Below, piece after piece: positions 12,471-24,901 of a stretch of DNA of 64,000 nucleotides (the stretch's first letter is position 1; each line of letters starts with the position of its first letter). Source of the DNA: Trichobilharzia szidati (lineage: Eukaryota; Platyhelminthes; Trematoda; Strigeidida; Schistosomatidae). The translations under genes were made by a program, and so were the position numbers. The notes under the pieces are model-generated. The model had not been told where the DNA came from. It saw only the letters and a list, made by a program, of their open reading frames with translations, and ran no database searches. The stretch spans positions 34,668,804-34,732,803 of the forward strand of contig OX235277.1 of NCBI GenBank assembly GCA_944472155.2, in the 5' to 3' direction.

Positions 12471-12790
12471 TTACAGTATGCCAATGAATCATGTGATGTT
12501 ATCTAATATCCATCATTTCTATGATCAACAACTGCAGTATTTGCATATCTACTTTGTTAAGTATGCGGATGACCTAACTGTTTTAGTGCCTGTTAACTCT
12601 CAGCTAGTCTATACTAAGATGAACAGCTCTCTATCAGGAATCAGTAAATGGCTTTCAACTGAATTCTTCCAAATTTCAGACTGTTAATTTCTTTTTCCGA
12701 TGTAAAAGGAAGTTAAATGAAGCTGTTAATTTCTATGACCATTGTATAATTGATGATAGTGATATAGAAATCAAGTCTGACGTTAAGTAT

Positions 12791-12800
12791 CTTGGATTAA
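12791..12800 (+). repeat. Target-site duplication, left copy
   Basis: CTTGGATTAA occurs here and again at 13058-13067, directly flanking the fold-back insertion; it lies inside RT coding sequence. Confidence 0.85.
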
Positions 12801-13057
12801 CTCCGTTATGAATAAGATTTTATTTTGATAAATCACACAGTATTGTACAGTAATATTAACTGATGACGTTTCGAGCACAAACTATTGCTCAAAATTTTAT
12901 CAGTCGTATCATATACTTGATATGAGTATGAGCAATAGTTTATGCTCGAAACGTCATCAGTTAATATTACTGTACAACACTGTGTGATTTATCAAAATAA
13001 AATCTTATCCATAATGGAGTTATGCTCTACCACAGTGCCCAAGTTTTATACTTATTT
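12801..13057. mobile_element. 257-bp fold-back insertion with hammerhead-like ends
   Basis: The insertion is flanked by a perfect 10-bp duplication and interrupts an RT fragment. Its two arms, about 12801-12890 and 12928-13020, are inverted copies of roughly 85-90 bp (for example GCAATAGTTT on one strand and AAACTATTGC on the other). Each arm has a hairpin GAGCA/TGCTC directly followed by GAAACGTC, like stem II, the GAA core and a minimal ACGT stem III plus cleavage C of a type I hammerhead. The upstream core is not canonical (CTGATAA on the minus reading of the left arm). A single-armed relative lies at 39880-40045. No coding capacity; mobilised in trans by an unknown enzyme. Confidence 0.75.
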
Positions 13058-13067
13058 CTTGGATTAA
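13058..13067 (+). repeat. Target-site duplication, right copy
   Basis: Second copy of CTTGGATTAA; removing 12801-13067 would rejoin the RT frame around YLGL. Confidence 0.85.
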
Positions 13068-13189
13068 TTCTATCTTCTGACCTATCCTGCTTTTCCTATG
13101 TCTTAGCGATTTCTAAAAGAATATTTCGTTTGGCTTTTCACATTGAGAAGTTAAGGCACTCAGAAATAACTCAATCCCTCCTCTTGTAA

Positions 13190-14100
13190 CGACAGAAGGC
13201 AAGAGTCAGGCAACAGATCATTTATTAAGGAAATCAACGCATATTTATATATTTTCATGTACATTACTATGGATATTTAAGTAAACAAACACAGTCTTCC
13301 GATTGGTTGTTTCTTACGTAAAGTTAATCTTTCATCTATTTGTGACTGTTTCTTGAATGCCAAATCCTCTATATGTTAACTGCATCCGCCTACGCAAAGT
13401 CTGCTGTGGTCGGTTTTGAATCAATCTTTGTTCACATTTTCTCACGACAAATCTTGGGAACGTAAATATTGACGTAAATTACTGTCTACCAATTTGGCTA
13501 GTAGACAGCTCTCACCACACTCTTACAGTTTGTCAATTAGTGCATCTCACCTATTCTTCTGTATTTTTCACCCCTGTTCTGTTCCAGATTGTTTAAAAAA
13601 GACTATCATACCTCGTACAACTCTGGAAACTGTCAGTAGGGCGAGTGGTCTCCCTTTGGGCCATATCGCTGCAGTCGTCATTGACGATGGGCATTTGATT
13701 TCGTCAGACTGCAAGCATTCACTTTACCTTCGGCTTTCACCTTGCATCTCGTCAGGTAAAACAAAAAGTCATTTCAAATGACGGTATGTGTGCACGTCTT
13801 AGTATAAATCATCCACGATACCACATTTGGCACGTATTTTATGCGACGAAAATAGTGTCGGGGATCTTCGCGCCAGTGAATAAACCACTCTCCTTATTCT
13901 CACTCCATCAAGATTTATCGTAATTATTCTTATATTTATAATCGTATCTCGAATATTTTTGACTTAATGCCGTAAATGTGGACAAATTCCTGTGGTTAAT
14001 TTATATTTTGAGTAATTCAGATGCAATATTGTGACGAATGCTGAGAATTCCATTCCGTATCATAAGTACAGTTTTTGGAATTTAAGTATATTATTATTAT
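13190..14100. other. Unassigned, possibly an LTR-like remnant
   Basis: RT homology stops abruptly at about 13185. The following 700-750 bp are non-coding, with a CCAAT-type box near 13305 and AATAAA near 13880. That layout would fit a solo LTR, but no matching copy, TG...CA ends or target duplication was found. Confidence 0.2.
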
Positions 14101-17100
14101 TATAAGACTTTAATGGCGCCACTTTATGCTGCTTGGCCTGGTTTTCTTGCTTTAACCATGATATTAGCGTGTTTCACAGAACTCATCACACAGCGTATCT
14201 GGCCTAAATGTAGACCACATGCAGGCATAATGCTTATGAGCTAGGTATGCAAATCAAGGCAAACGCTTGTACGATACATTCATTATTTATGGAACTAACT
14301 AGTATATAAGAACTGCGATATGACCAGTTATACAAATTTTAATTTATTTAGGCACAGTCAACTTACGCTGCTTACTTCTATGACGCATTACCTAAAGCTA
14401 TGTAGCTACCTTAAAATAGTTTCCGCTGAAGGTAATCTCCTATAGCTACTACCTTAGTGAGCCTTAACTTATCTTTGAATAACACAGTAAAAGTGGAAAT
14501 CCTGGGAAATATTTTGGTAAAAAGACCACCTCCTATTCAAAAAAAGTAAATATACCCTAATCTCAAAGATAGCGTTTAGAGGTATTTATCCTATCACCTC
14601 AAATGACTCACTATTTGCAGTCGCTTAAAAAATAAATTTACCGAAGACAGTGTGCTTATAATTTCAAGATTTTGTAATGTACCATTAGGAAAAAGCTATG
14701 TCCATAGGGTTATAACAGTCAGAAGCGCGATATTAATCCGAAACACAACGACTACGATTCTCAATCACAGAACATTCTACTTTGATACTTAATCGTCTAA
14801 TCGTATCAACAGACGTTTTGTCAAGAAAACTAAGACCATTGGTTCAAGGAAAATTTATTGAAAGCTTTCTTAAAAATCATGGACATCCGAATTTATAGTC
14901 ACGGAGAAATCACAAACATCCGTAAAATAAGAATTTCATTATTTGAAATGGAACAAACAACTTATATTCAGCCAATGTTTTCACCCCGAATAATAATGAG
15001 CTTCCCAGCTTGTTGTAACTTCAAGAAAACCACCGATTGTCGGCCACAACCCGAAACGTTATTCTTGCTAATTAAAGTCTTACCTTTAACTGGACTAGTT
15101 CGTACACTCACCAGATCCACTATCCGATTTTTAAATCGTTTTGCATCATATTGAATGGCTGTTAACTCTGGCTTTACTATAGTCAGTCGTGGTTCATGTA
15201 TTTGGATCTAGTACACTAGGCATTAACAAACATGTGTAACACCTACCCTTTAGAAGATTCTGATTGCTTTGCAGTTTCTTTTTGTTCCCAAATTATACAC
15301 AAGCACAACAGATTCACACTTCTCATGTGGCTCAACCTTGTTTGATTAGGATTCTCTCACAATATATCGTGTGTTCGTTAGCTGTTGATGGACATACTGA
15401 TGGTACACTCACCTTTTCGAGAAGCTTTAGAGCTTTTTCAACTCCAAACTAGGTTCTAAGTTCTCAAGGTTTATTGTGTTCTTCGAAAACCTTGCTAATA
15501 TCAACTCTGATCGTGCACCCTTCACCAGACTCATTCGTAGATTGTTGCATGCTGTAAGCATGAATGTGAAAGACATTTTTTGCCAGATTTCTACATATTA
15601 TGTCACCAGTTGAGCCAGCAATAATAACGTCAACCAACACATGAACTGGAAACAACAGCTTCTGTCACCTAAACACGTTCACCTGCATATTTTCCGAAAC
15701 TTCTAAACAGTATTATTTCAAAACAGCTGAAAAACAACTAAATACACTGAAACCACACATGAACCAACATATGAAACAGTTAAAATGAAATGAGTGAACT
15801 AACCTGGTGATAAAAGCTCTCGAAACAAACGAAATAACTAATTTTAACAGCAACGGAAACAAAAATGAAGTTAAACGTGACATTTTTGAACAATGTGCAT
15901 CAAGATAAGTTGTGAATAACTGCAGGATACACGTGAAAAGCATTGTGTAAGCGAACTGTTAAGGAACGTCAATCCAAAATAGCCGACTGAAAAAGGCGAA
16001 AATGTCTTTCAGGTGCCTTACTCTACCAATAACATTGAGAATGCGGGGTAATTTCAGTTAGATTTTGTGGGTTGACGACATCGGAGCAAACGGTGTTGTA
16101 AATGTGAATACGTGGTGACCCGTCAGTAACCCCACTGTTGTTACTCCTTACATGTCGAATATCTTTTAGAAAGTTTAGAAGGATTTAATGGCTTCGGCCA
16201 ACAGATGAACCAAGTGATTGCATCTACGTAAACAGTCAGTTAATGGTTACAGAACTGCAGCACAGTTAGGAATGAAACTGTAGAGGATGAGAGAAGTTCG
16301 TCAAGTTGATTGAATCTTGGCCGTTTCACTATCAGTCACCGATTTGTTTACGCATGCGAACCGAAACACATGGTGGTCAGTATTACTCTCAAGAGAGAAG
16401 AGATCATCCTTGGTTTTGTGGCGTGATTGTGTATCGCTATGATCCATTCCTATCGTTACTAATAAATATACCTTTGAGCAACAGTGAGAGTTATATTCTC
16501 TCTTCGCTAGTTGAAGTGGTGTTAAGAATAGCCTGGCCACCAGCTCAGGTGAGCCAGGCCAAAGTGTCAGCAGGTAGTGTGCCCAAGGCCCAGGCTAACA
16601 GGCCGCACAACAATCGCAAGAGTTATTCCTGGCTGGAGATGGTTAGAAACGAGCTGGAAATCGTTAGAGGAATTTAACTAACCTGTTTCCTAGAATTCTA
16701 TGGTCTGCACGCAGATTCGTGAACCATCTTATGAGTTACTTTTCTCCACTTCAGCGGGTCTTGAAAAGTCATGCCAGACTAAATCATCGTTTACGTACTT
16801 TACATTACATTTTGGTTAAGTGTTTATATCTGTTTCATTAAATCTCATGCATCTCAGATCTGTATCACTTGACTGTTCGCTCCGCTGGTTCGTATCACCT
16901 GCTGCCATAGAATATGTTTGTACATGAGTAAAAAAATTCTGTTCGAATAACAATATGTTTACGGTAGCTAAGATATGGTAAATAGTCAGACCATCAGCGT
17001 CAGAATTATATGCTTCAAATAAACACTGGTCACTTAGTTTTTTAGTAAATGCATGTGCCGACACAAGTACTATTATTCCTGTTTTTATTTAGTTTCATGG

Positions 17101-17590
17101 TTTCTTAGAACACATTAATTCTTTGAAATACTTCGCATATATTCTTAAATGTGAATACTGACCCTCAGAAGGCTTAGTTAACATGATTATCACCCTCTTA
17201 ACACACTAAGAAATGGTGGTTTACCGGGTAGGTGCACTTAACTATAGATACCGAAGTGAAACTTTTAACACTCACTCAACCCTGATGATTGCTTCATCGT
17301 CTGAGCGATATGTCTCCGCATATCAGCATTAAAATAAATCATATTTTAACTATAACCCGCATCAAAATAATAAATATAAATCTCATCGCGAAAGCCAGCA
17401 AATATAATCTCTTCACTGTGTGGATGCTTGATGATTCCACTTAAATACTTCTTTTATATGAAAACACATGTTACCAATACTTCCCATAAACTAAGATTAA
17501 TTACGCACCAGTAAAGGATAAACCAGCCACAAGTTCAGATCACGACTCCCATAGGTAGTAGTGACCACGCGGTCATAACATTCGACATAG
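14100..17590. other. Mostly nothing recognised; GC-richer block at 16520-16680
   Basis: No repeat family or gene was identified. Open frames at 14858-15154 (+), 15464-15655 (-) and 15713-15943 (-) have no recognisable motifs. At 16306-16677 (+) a 123-codon frame crosses an unusually GC-rich stretch containing an inverted GCCTGGCC/GCCAGGCC pair. Its origin is unknown. Confidence 0.3.
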
Positions 17591-17661
17591 TCCTCCGCGA
17601 GCGTTTACAGTGAGACAATACACAGCCCTATCTGTGTTATAACAAAGCCAATTACACCGAA

Positions 17662-19734
17662 ATGCGAAGACTTTTGTCTGAAGCAAATTGGCCAAAAAAC
17701 TGGACAGAGCTTACAGTAGAAGAACACTGGAGAGTGGTAAAGAAGATCATTCACCAGGCGGTCTCGGACAATGTTCCTTTAGTCACTCCTAAAGCTAGAA
17801 AGCAACGTTCATGGATAAAAAGGGGGACACAACGCCTTCTACAGGCGAAGCGAAAAGCCTGGTTTGCGTGGCGAGTATCGAAGAGTCAACCCGATCACGA
17901 AGTGTACCTCGAACTCAGGAATCGGTGTAATATACGAGTCCGGAGTGATAGAAGGACATTTCAGAGAAACCTCGCCAATAAGCTTCTCGTGAACCCCGAA
18001 AGCCTATACAGGTTTATGTCTGAAAGAAAACCGACCAACCAGGGAGCTTGCAATCTAGTGGGTTCTGTTGGGAAATCTCATAGTCTTGAAATGGCAGAGA
18101 CATTCAGTCTAGCCTTTCACAGGCAACTGAACAGTAATGGGGATTTTACCCCCACAAAACATCAAGATTACAATGCAAGACCAACGTGCGAAAACCTGCT
18201 GGGTACATTTCAAATTACCCCGGCTATGGTACTCGTAAAATTGGGAAAGTTGGTTTCGGGAAAGTCTGCAGGTTGCGATACCATAAGACCATCCGTCCTG
18301 AAGCTGTGTTCAGAAAGTCTCTGCCAACTCCTAAGTGATCTGTTTCAACACTCCTTTGATGTAGGGAAACTTCCATGTGAATGGAAACGAGCCATCCTAT
18401 CCCTTATCTTCAAGGGTGGTGACCGGCAGAACGCGACCAGTTACAGACCAGTTGCGCTACTCCCAGTGATATCGAAGATATTGGAAAGTCTCATTGACGA
18501 CCACATGAGAAAATACTTCGACGGGACTAACCTACTCCATGAAGCACAGCACGGTTTCAGGAGGGGAAGATCCTGTGTGACGAATCTTCTACTATCTTGG
18601 AACGATTGGACACTATCCTGGGATGTAAAGGTACCAGTCCATGTGATCTTTCTCGACTTTGCGAAAGCATTCGACACAGTTCACCATGGTCTGCTCCTTC
18701 ACAAAATAAGCAAAGCGGGTGTTTCTGGAGCACTTCTCGCATGGCTGGAAGATTATTTAGGCGAGAGAGAATTCTGCACCAAAGTCAACCGCATCCGATC
18801 ACCCTGGCACACCTCGGCATCAGGGGTTCCTTAGGGTTCTATCTTAGGGCCATTGTTGTTTTTGATTTTTATCAACGACCTGCCCTGTCAACTGAATTGC
18901 TCTGCGCTTCTTTACGCTGACGACGTAAAGATTTGGAGAGCAATAAACTCATCGGAAGACTCCGACAGATTGCACGCTGACCTGCAAACTCTGGGAGACT
19001 GGGCTCTGGCTAACGGAATGCCTTTCAGCTTAAAGAAGTGCAAAGTAGTGCATTCCGAAAGGTCACAGAGTGCAAATTACACTCTTGGTGGCCAGAACTT
19101 GAGTTGTGTGCCATCAGAACGCGATCTAAGCCTTATTTTAGCAGAAAAGCTAGACACCAGTGTAAATTACACGAGGGACGTCGCCAAAGCTTACGCCACT
19201 TTACACTTTATGCATAGGCAGCTGGGAACTCTTACTCCTGAACTATTCCTAACGTTGTATACGACATACGTGAGGCCACTCCTTGAGGTGCATAATATCT
19301 TTGCTCCTCCGCTACTCAAAAGGGATGCTAACATTCTAGAAAGTGTCCAGAGACGAGCGACAAAATGGGTGATCGGCCTCCGCAACAAATCATATGAGGA
19401 AAGACTGAAGAAATTAAGTCTTTTCACACTTAATTACCGTAGTCCCAGGGGAGACCTCATCACCGTCTATAAGATCTTAAATGACCAGGCCCACCCTAAT
19501 AAGAGCATCCTGCCATTAAGTGATTATAGGCTTCCACGAGGTAACCCGCTAAGGATAGCACACCAGAGACCAAGGACTCGAGTGCGTTCACATTTCTTCT
19601 CGCTTCGAGTTTGCCGTCTCTGGAACGCTTTACCGGCGGCCGTAACTACAGCTCCATCTGTGGAGACTTTTAAGCGGAAGCTGGACAATCATGCAGAAAT
19701 GCATGGTTTGTGTCTCAATGGCTTACCCTCTTAA
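17662..19734 (+). pseudogene. CR1-like reverse transcriptase with one nonsense codon
   Basis: A single frame runs from ATG 17662 to TAA 19732-19734, interrupted only by TAG at 18832-18834. The RT shows SGKSAGCDTIRPSVL, FKGGDRQNATSYRPVALLPV, HGFRRGRSC, then VIFLDFAKAFDTVHH (first catalytic Asp), SGVP(stop)GSILGPLLF and LLYADDVKIW (YADD 18913-18924). A C-terminal region with SVQRRATKWVIGLR and FFSLRVCRLWNALP is typical of CR1/Jockey elements. The stop replaces the near-invariant Gln of VPQGS, which a C-to-T change in CAG would explain. RT copies element RNA at nicked DNA (family knowledge). Except for that codon the frame is intact over 690 codons. Confidence 0.9.
18832..18834 (+). other. Nonsense TAG in the conserved VPQGS motif
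   Basis: The codon between GTTCCT (VP) and GGTTCT (GS) is TAG, where the RT family has Gln. Both flanking frames are in register. Confidence 0.9.
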
Positions 19735-19894
19735 AATTTGAAACCACATTGTAAATGGATAAGCATACAAGCTAAATCCCCACGACCCGTCCTGTCTTCT
19801 CCCACTGTACCGACTACTCTATCTTTTCTTTCTTTCTTTATTATTTCACCTTTATTATTTCACTTATCTCAACCTATATTATCTACACTACAAC

Positions 19895-19931
19895 CTATTA
19901 TTATTATTATCATTATTATTGTTATTACTAT
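19895..19931 (+). repeat. TTA-type microsatellite in LINE 3' UTR
   Basis: Imperfect run of TTA units with interspersed TCA/TTG near the 3' end of the CR1-like element. Confidence 0.7.
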
Positions 19932-20049
19932 TCTACTTTTATGACTATACCGAATGACCAACGGGTGTTAGGTCAAACTCCATTCACGGCAGCAGCTGAG
20001 TCCTAACATACTGCACACTACAAACCACAATCTTGACCAATCCTCGCAC

Positions 20050-21940
20050 CACTCCTCTTGGAGTCTACCAGAGCTAAAGCAGTCGAGTGGCGGGATTTAC
20101 TACGCATAAGTTCACCGAAGATCTGGAACCTCTACCTTACAATCAAGAAGCGAGCTCAAAGAAATCACTGGTTTATACTAGCTCGTAATCAGGATATTGG
20201 ATATTGGAAGTTCACTGTTGTAGAAAGTCAAACTAGTAGTATTGAGGTAAAATAATTCAGCAAAGTCCTCTAAATTATGGATATCTATTTAATCGTTTCA
20301 GGATTTAAATGTAGACGAAAAGTGAGGTGTAATAATCCAGGCGAAAACTTGCTAAATAGTGAATTTGAATGTCTTTAATTCGTTTGTTTGACATATCCAA
20401 TTGGCTTTTAACCAAAATGAATTTAGACGTTTGCAATAGAAAACTGCGTATGTGATGTCGCGGTAAGAATTATTGCAAATTGCTTATTTACCTAAAGTAT
20501 TGGAACTATTGGGGAATAATATGGGTTTTACTTTTAAATTTGTTAGAATGTACTGATTTTGTCGTATTTTTCACCTAAGTTACGGTAACAAATGGAGCAC
20601 TTTGAAATAAGTTTTGTCGTATCATTTTCCGAAATGGTGAGCTTAAGCTTCACAGGAGTAATGTAAAAGCATAAGATATAAATTATAGTTTTGTTAACAT
20701 ATATATGTGTAGTCACTGGCTAAATTTCTCCACTTAGAACATTTACCTTCTTTGAAAATTTCACGTGAAAGCATAAGTGTGTTTTACTTTTGGTGACTGA
20801 AATAAGGTTCAGTATCATTTTCGTATGGCTTTCTTGTGCTTACATTGTCTCTATATATTGAGTAAACTCCCAACCGGTTAACCTTATATACAGTTCGCAT
20901 CATATATCCAGTGTTTTCCTTGTTTTGAGGCAGTATAATTTTTTAAATCCGTGTACATTTCGTCCGAACTCCAGGTGTGAAAAATTCACTTCTTGTTTTT
21001 GCTGAATAAAAATGAAAAGATGATACAGTTTTGATTGTGATGATAGTATGGGGGTTTAGTAAAAGTTGGTTGTGAATGATTCTGATGAGGAAGACTGGTA
21101 GTAGGTGGAGTTTCAATAAAAGTATAATGCTGGTTTATTATGTACCGCTACAACCTGTTTTTTATGCCTCTTCCCGCTTTGTTTTTATTGTCTTAGGAGT
21201 GCTCGAGCTAGGACAAACGAAACTACTTTGTCATGAGCAGAGTGCGTTAGTTGTTAGTAATCATTTCGTTAGTTTGTATTTGAAAGAATAGGTAACTGTG
21301 AAATACTGGCTCTTGAAACGGTAGACTAGATTTTTCCAGTGGTTTTTTGCCAGATCATAACTAGGAGTGAAATCGGGGATGTAGAAACTAGTATGAAGAC
21401 ACACACGCATTTATCACCGTGTCAACAGAATCTATCATTCCTTTTCATGTATAAGAAACTCAGGTATTGCCATTAGAATATTTTAAAGTTACGCTCTTTA
21501 CCGTGAGGAGGGTTGTTTGCATGGATATTATCAATGATTGACTTGTCGCTTTTTAATTCCACTAACTTCAGATCATGACAGGCACTTCAAATCATTAGCG
21601 TTTATAGTATTGGGGAACTTCTATGAGTTTATGGTTTTATAAATGATGAACATGTCTAGCACCAGCGGCATGATTATATCCCATCTGCGTTTATTGGCAC
21701 TATGAGAACTTGGAGTTTAAAAGACTTGTGTACGCATGAGTGGAGACGAAGTTCCACCTCAATGTCCTAAAACATTTTGATTTATCCGAAAATTCCTATT
21801 TTAATAGAGGTTTTGTCTCTCACCTAGTTGATCGTAGGCAGTTGATGATAATGAAGAGTGGAAATTAAATGCTTTGTCTGTAAACATATTGATCGAAAGT
21901 AGCGCGAAAATACACTTTATTGATAGAATCCTTTATAGCA
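20050..21940. other. Nothing recognised
   Basis: AT-rich, with only short chance frames (20058-20255, 21076-21291). No repeat family recognised. Confidence 0.35.
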
Positions 21941-21949
21941 ATTCTAAAG

Positions 21950-22165
21950 ATAATCACTCTTCGTGTTCTCCCATATACACTAAACCATCATGTTTTTATA
22001 TGTTCCTATTCTCTTTCCGCACATTTCTACTTATTATACTCCCTTTGGATCTCTTTTCTCTGTTCTGTGTTTGTGTGCTATATAGAGTGTGGCAACTTGA
22101 ACTGCTGCACTTCTGTGCGATGTTTTGTGGTGAAACTCAGTCCGTCAAAAATAGTCATTAAGGGG
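21950..22165 (+). repeat. 3'-end fragment of RTE-like LINE (family b), diverged
   Basis: The stretch with GTGTGCTATATAGAGTGTGG followed by a CTTGAACTGC box matches, in the opposite orientation, the 3' end of the element at 30523-31070. A second degraded piece lies at 22560-22640. Confidence 0.6.
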
Positions 22166-22649
22166 ATTTAGGTCGTACAATTACAATTGGTCTGATTTTA
22201 TTATGGTAATAAAAGGGGTTGAATAACCAGAATTACTTCTGAGTATTCTTTCTCAGTACCGGAAACAAAAAAATTTACTAACTGCTCACCCTTCTTGAAA
22301 ACAAGTAGTGCAGTAATACACTTTTAAAATGGAAATTATTGATTTTTACACTAAACGCTAGTTGTTTTGTAATATTGCCAGCAAAGTGATTATCGAATTC
22401 TACCATTTATTTGTCTCTTATTAACTGCGTCTCTGTTTTGTATGATATTTTACTTGAGGATTTCTTCCTGTATCTTTAATGAAGGTCACTATAGTTTTCC
22501 AAGTGTGTCGATTTTATGTGGATAATTATGAAAGAATACTTTAGGAGCTATTCCTGTTTTCCTCTTCTTTTGTGTATGGTTTACGAATAGCAACTTGAAC
22601 TTAAGCGCTTTTGTGCAGATTTCTGCGCTAAAAATTCAAAATAGTCCCA

Positions 22650-23700
22650 ATAAATAAAGTTAAAAAATAGGCTTAGCATTTAGATAGGCTCGAAACTAGA
22701 AAATAAAAATAGTTTTGTGTGTTCGTTGGAGAAACAAGGCTTTGGGCCAACAACAACAACAACTGAAATCAGTTCGTGATTAAACTTGAATTCTGCGGTG
22801 ACTGTTATGTTGTTTTGGGGAAAAAATTCTCAAAAACAGTCAGATTAATGCATTTACATCCACATAAAAATGAAGCTGTTCAAATTTCTGCATTTTGCAT
22901 CTTCATTTAGAAATAAACATATAGGATTATGGTATTTAAATGAGTATAATTGGTAAAAAGGAGAGAATGAATAATTCAAATCCACTCATTACTTTTTCAT
23001 ATTCCCTCCAGGATGATAAAGTGAGGGGCTGTATATTTCCACTTACAGTTATGAAAGGTTATAAAAATTGGCAAACGATGCCTCGTTTCTAATGGCAACG
23101 GAAAGATTTGCGAGAGTACATTTATCTGTTTATATTAATAACATCAGCAACAATAATCAGCCACAGCTAGTCACTAGTATCAGATAAATATGAAGCTAAT
23201 TTCTTACTGTTTAAACGATGTCAAACTGCATAATAAATGAATGACATTAAATTAATGTTGATAAGTGATAAGTGTAGATAAACAATTAATTGACTAGGTT
23301 TTAACAGGTATCCATTTTCCTGTCATTGTTCATTCAATTATTAAAACACTTTTATTTTCCAATAAAGAAAAGTACACTTAAAACTAACAATTTTCTTGCT
23401 TTTGTTTTTTTGATTTACAATAAATGATTCTTAATGTAGGCAGTAAAACTCCTTTTTTTCTATCAGCTTTAATCAACTGGAAATTAATTGTAACAATGAA
23501 GATAACAATGAAAGAAAAGATTGACAATAATTTGATAGTGACGTTTTATTTCTGTGTATTATTATCATCAGTTGTATGATACTGGATTTGCTTCATTTAC
23601 TATTACAAAATCTGTATACTTTCTTGTAGTAGGTATTTCAATGGTACTATAACCATGAATAAATTCAGAGTAACCGTGATTTGTTTTGAAGATAGTGACA
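22650..23700. other. Nothing recognised
   Basis: AT-rich non-coding sequence with a short CAA run at about 22751-22764. Confidence 0.35.
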
Positions 23701-23718
23701 GTCTGTTTCGGTTTGGCA

Positions 23719-23990
23719 ATGGAATTCACGATGTACATTTCGTTCTATTCGGGAATCGTTATCCGGATGTACTTATGACTTCCAGTGACTGACGGTTGGT
23801 GCTCCCACTGAAACTCAAACCCGGTACCCATCGTTTCAAATGTCAAAGGGTTATCCAAAAGGCCACTTGGAACCCTTTTAAAATGAAGGATGCTAGGTTT
23901 GAGTCTCACTGGGAACACCACTCACTGGAGGTTGAGGACACATCCAGTGGTGAGCTCCAAATATGACGAAATTCACATCTTGAATTCCAC
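23719..23990. mobile_element. Fold-back tRNA-derived SINE, diverged
   Basis: Two inverted arms of about 100-110 bp (23719-23827 and 23889-23990) pair imperfectly. For example GGAATTCACGATG on the left corresponds to CATCTTGAATTCC on the right. Each arm carries a B-box-like GGTTTGAGTYTCA (minus reading in the left arm), so it looks like two inverted copies of a tRNA-derived SINE joined head to head. No hammerhead core was found in it and no target duplication identified. Confidence 0.55.
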
Positions 23991-24099
23991 TGGAAGTCTT
24001 CATCTACCAAATAAAGTCATGTTGATCCTCGGACATAATCGAACCGTCAGTAAAATCAGCCGATATGTTAACAATGACTGAATATTTCGGTCCAATATA

Positions 24100-24886
24100 A
24101 TCAATTAACGAGAAATACAAAATTAACATAAAAAATCTTCTGTTGTTCACTTGAGTCTTGCATAGACCAGTAAATTGATTTGGTGATGTTAATAGTGGTG
24201 GGGAGGGGGTCAGTTAAGAAATTTTTTACAAATTACATAATAATAGATAATTGCCTGATCCTAATTTGAAATTCAAACACTTACAAGTAAGTGAAATCAG
24301 GAATTGAATATCTCATAGTGTGTTACCATTTCATTACTGGATTCATATTCATAGATTCATCTTTACCGGCTTTATTGTTGGTGGGAATATTTAAGGCCAA
24401 GTCATTTAAAATTTTTATTAGTGTTGATAATCAATTTTGATGTAGTTACATTATTCACAATCTACAAAGTAGCCTTTTTACCTTTCATTATGAGTACCTT
24501 TTATTTTTATAAAACTGGTTAACACGTTGCATAATTGAGTTTTCTTTCCGCTAACTACCAGTAGTGACTGCTAACATTTTTTGGTTTTCGTCTTACACTT
24601 CTTCATCTGAACTGTGGGTGTATCTTGGACGCAGTTCCATTTGATGCACTTTGTGAATAACTTTGATTACAATGTCTTCACAGAATCATAATCTTCATTA
24701 TTGAAATAGCACCAAAACTACGGCTAGTATTCCTACTACTATCACGACTTCTACTAATCATCACAAATAGGTATTTAGTCTTACCACCAAATTAGTTTGT
24801 CATGTAGTTCATACAAACTTATGATAAACTTCAAAAGCTTTCCTTGGTTAAGCTCAGTCATCAACCTGGAATGTGTGTTCGAAACG
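24100..24886. other. Nothing recognised
   Basis: AT-rich non-coding sequence between two fold-back SINEs. Confidence 0.35.
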
Positions 24887-24901
24887 GAAACCAATTTAAT
24901 T

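Larger units (their letters stand above)
12478..13190 (+). pseudogene. Jockey-like reverse transcriptase fragment split by an insertion
   Basis: A short RT fragment begins FVKYADDLTVLVPVN (YADD at 12562-12573). After a frameshift it continues with IEIKSDVKYLG up to 12800, then resumes after the insertion at 12801-13057 with SSDLSCFSYVLAISKRIF and HIEKLRHSEI to about 13185. This is the palm-to-thumb part of a Jockey/CR1-like RT, with the preceding catalytic region absent. It differs from the two larger LINEs in the window (FVKYADD rather than FIFADD or LLYADD). It is a 5'-truncated dead copy whose YLGL codons served as target for the later insertion. Confidence 0.75.
17600..20040 (+). mobile_element. 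5'-truncated CR1-like LINE, second family
   Basis: A non-LTR element on plus lacking ORF1 and the endonuclease. It holds the RT (17662-19734) and a 3' UTR with pyrimidine-rich and TTA-repeat sequence (19800-19935). The RT is clearly different from the family at 3.65-8.57 kb. Coding sequence here is GC-richer than the surroundings and almost free of mutations, so the insertion is comparatively young. The border at the left is set by where homology to the endonuclease/RT linker begins (about 17600); no target duplication was seen. Confidence 0.85.

Noticed and set aside
16512..16549. A microexon between TTCGCTAG and CAGGTGAGC
   Set aside because: Splice signals alone in one spot are weak evidence; no neighbouring exons were found.
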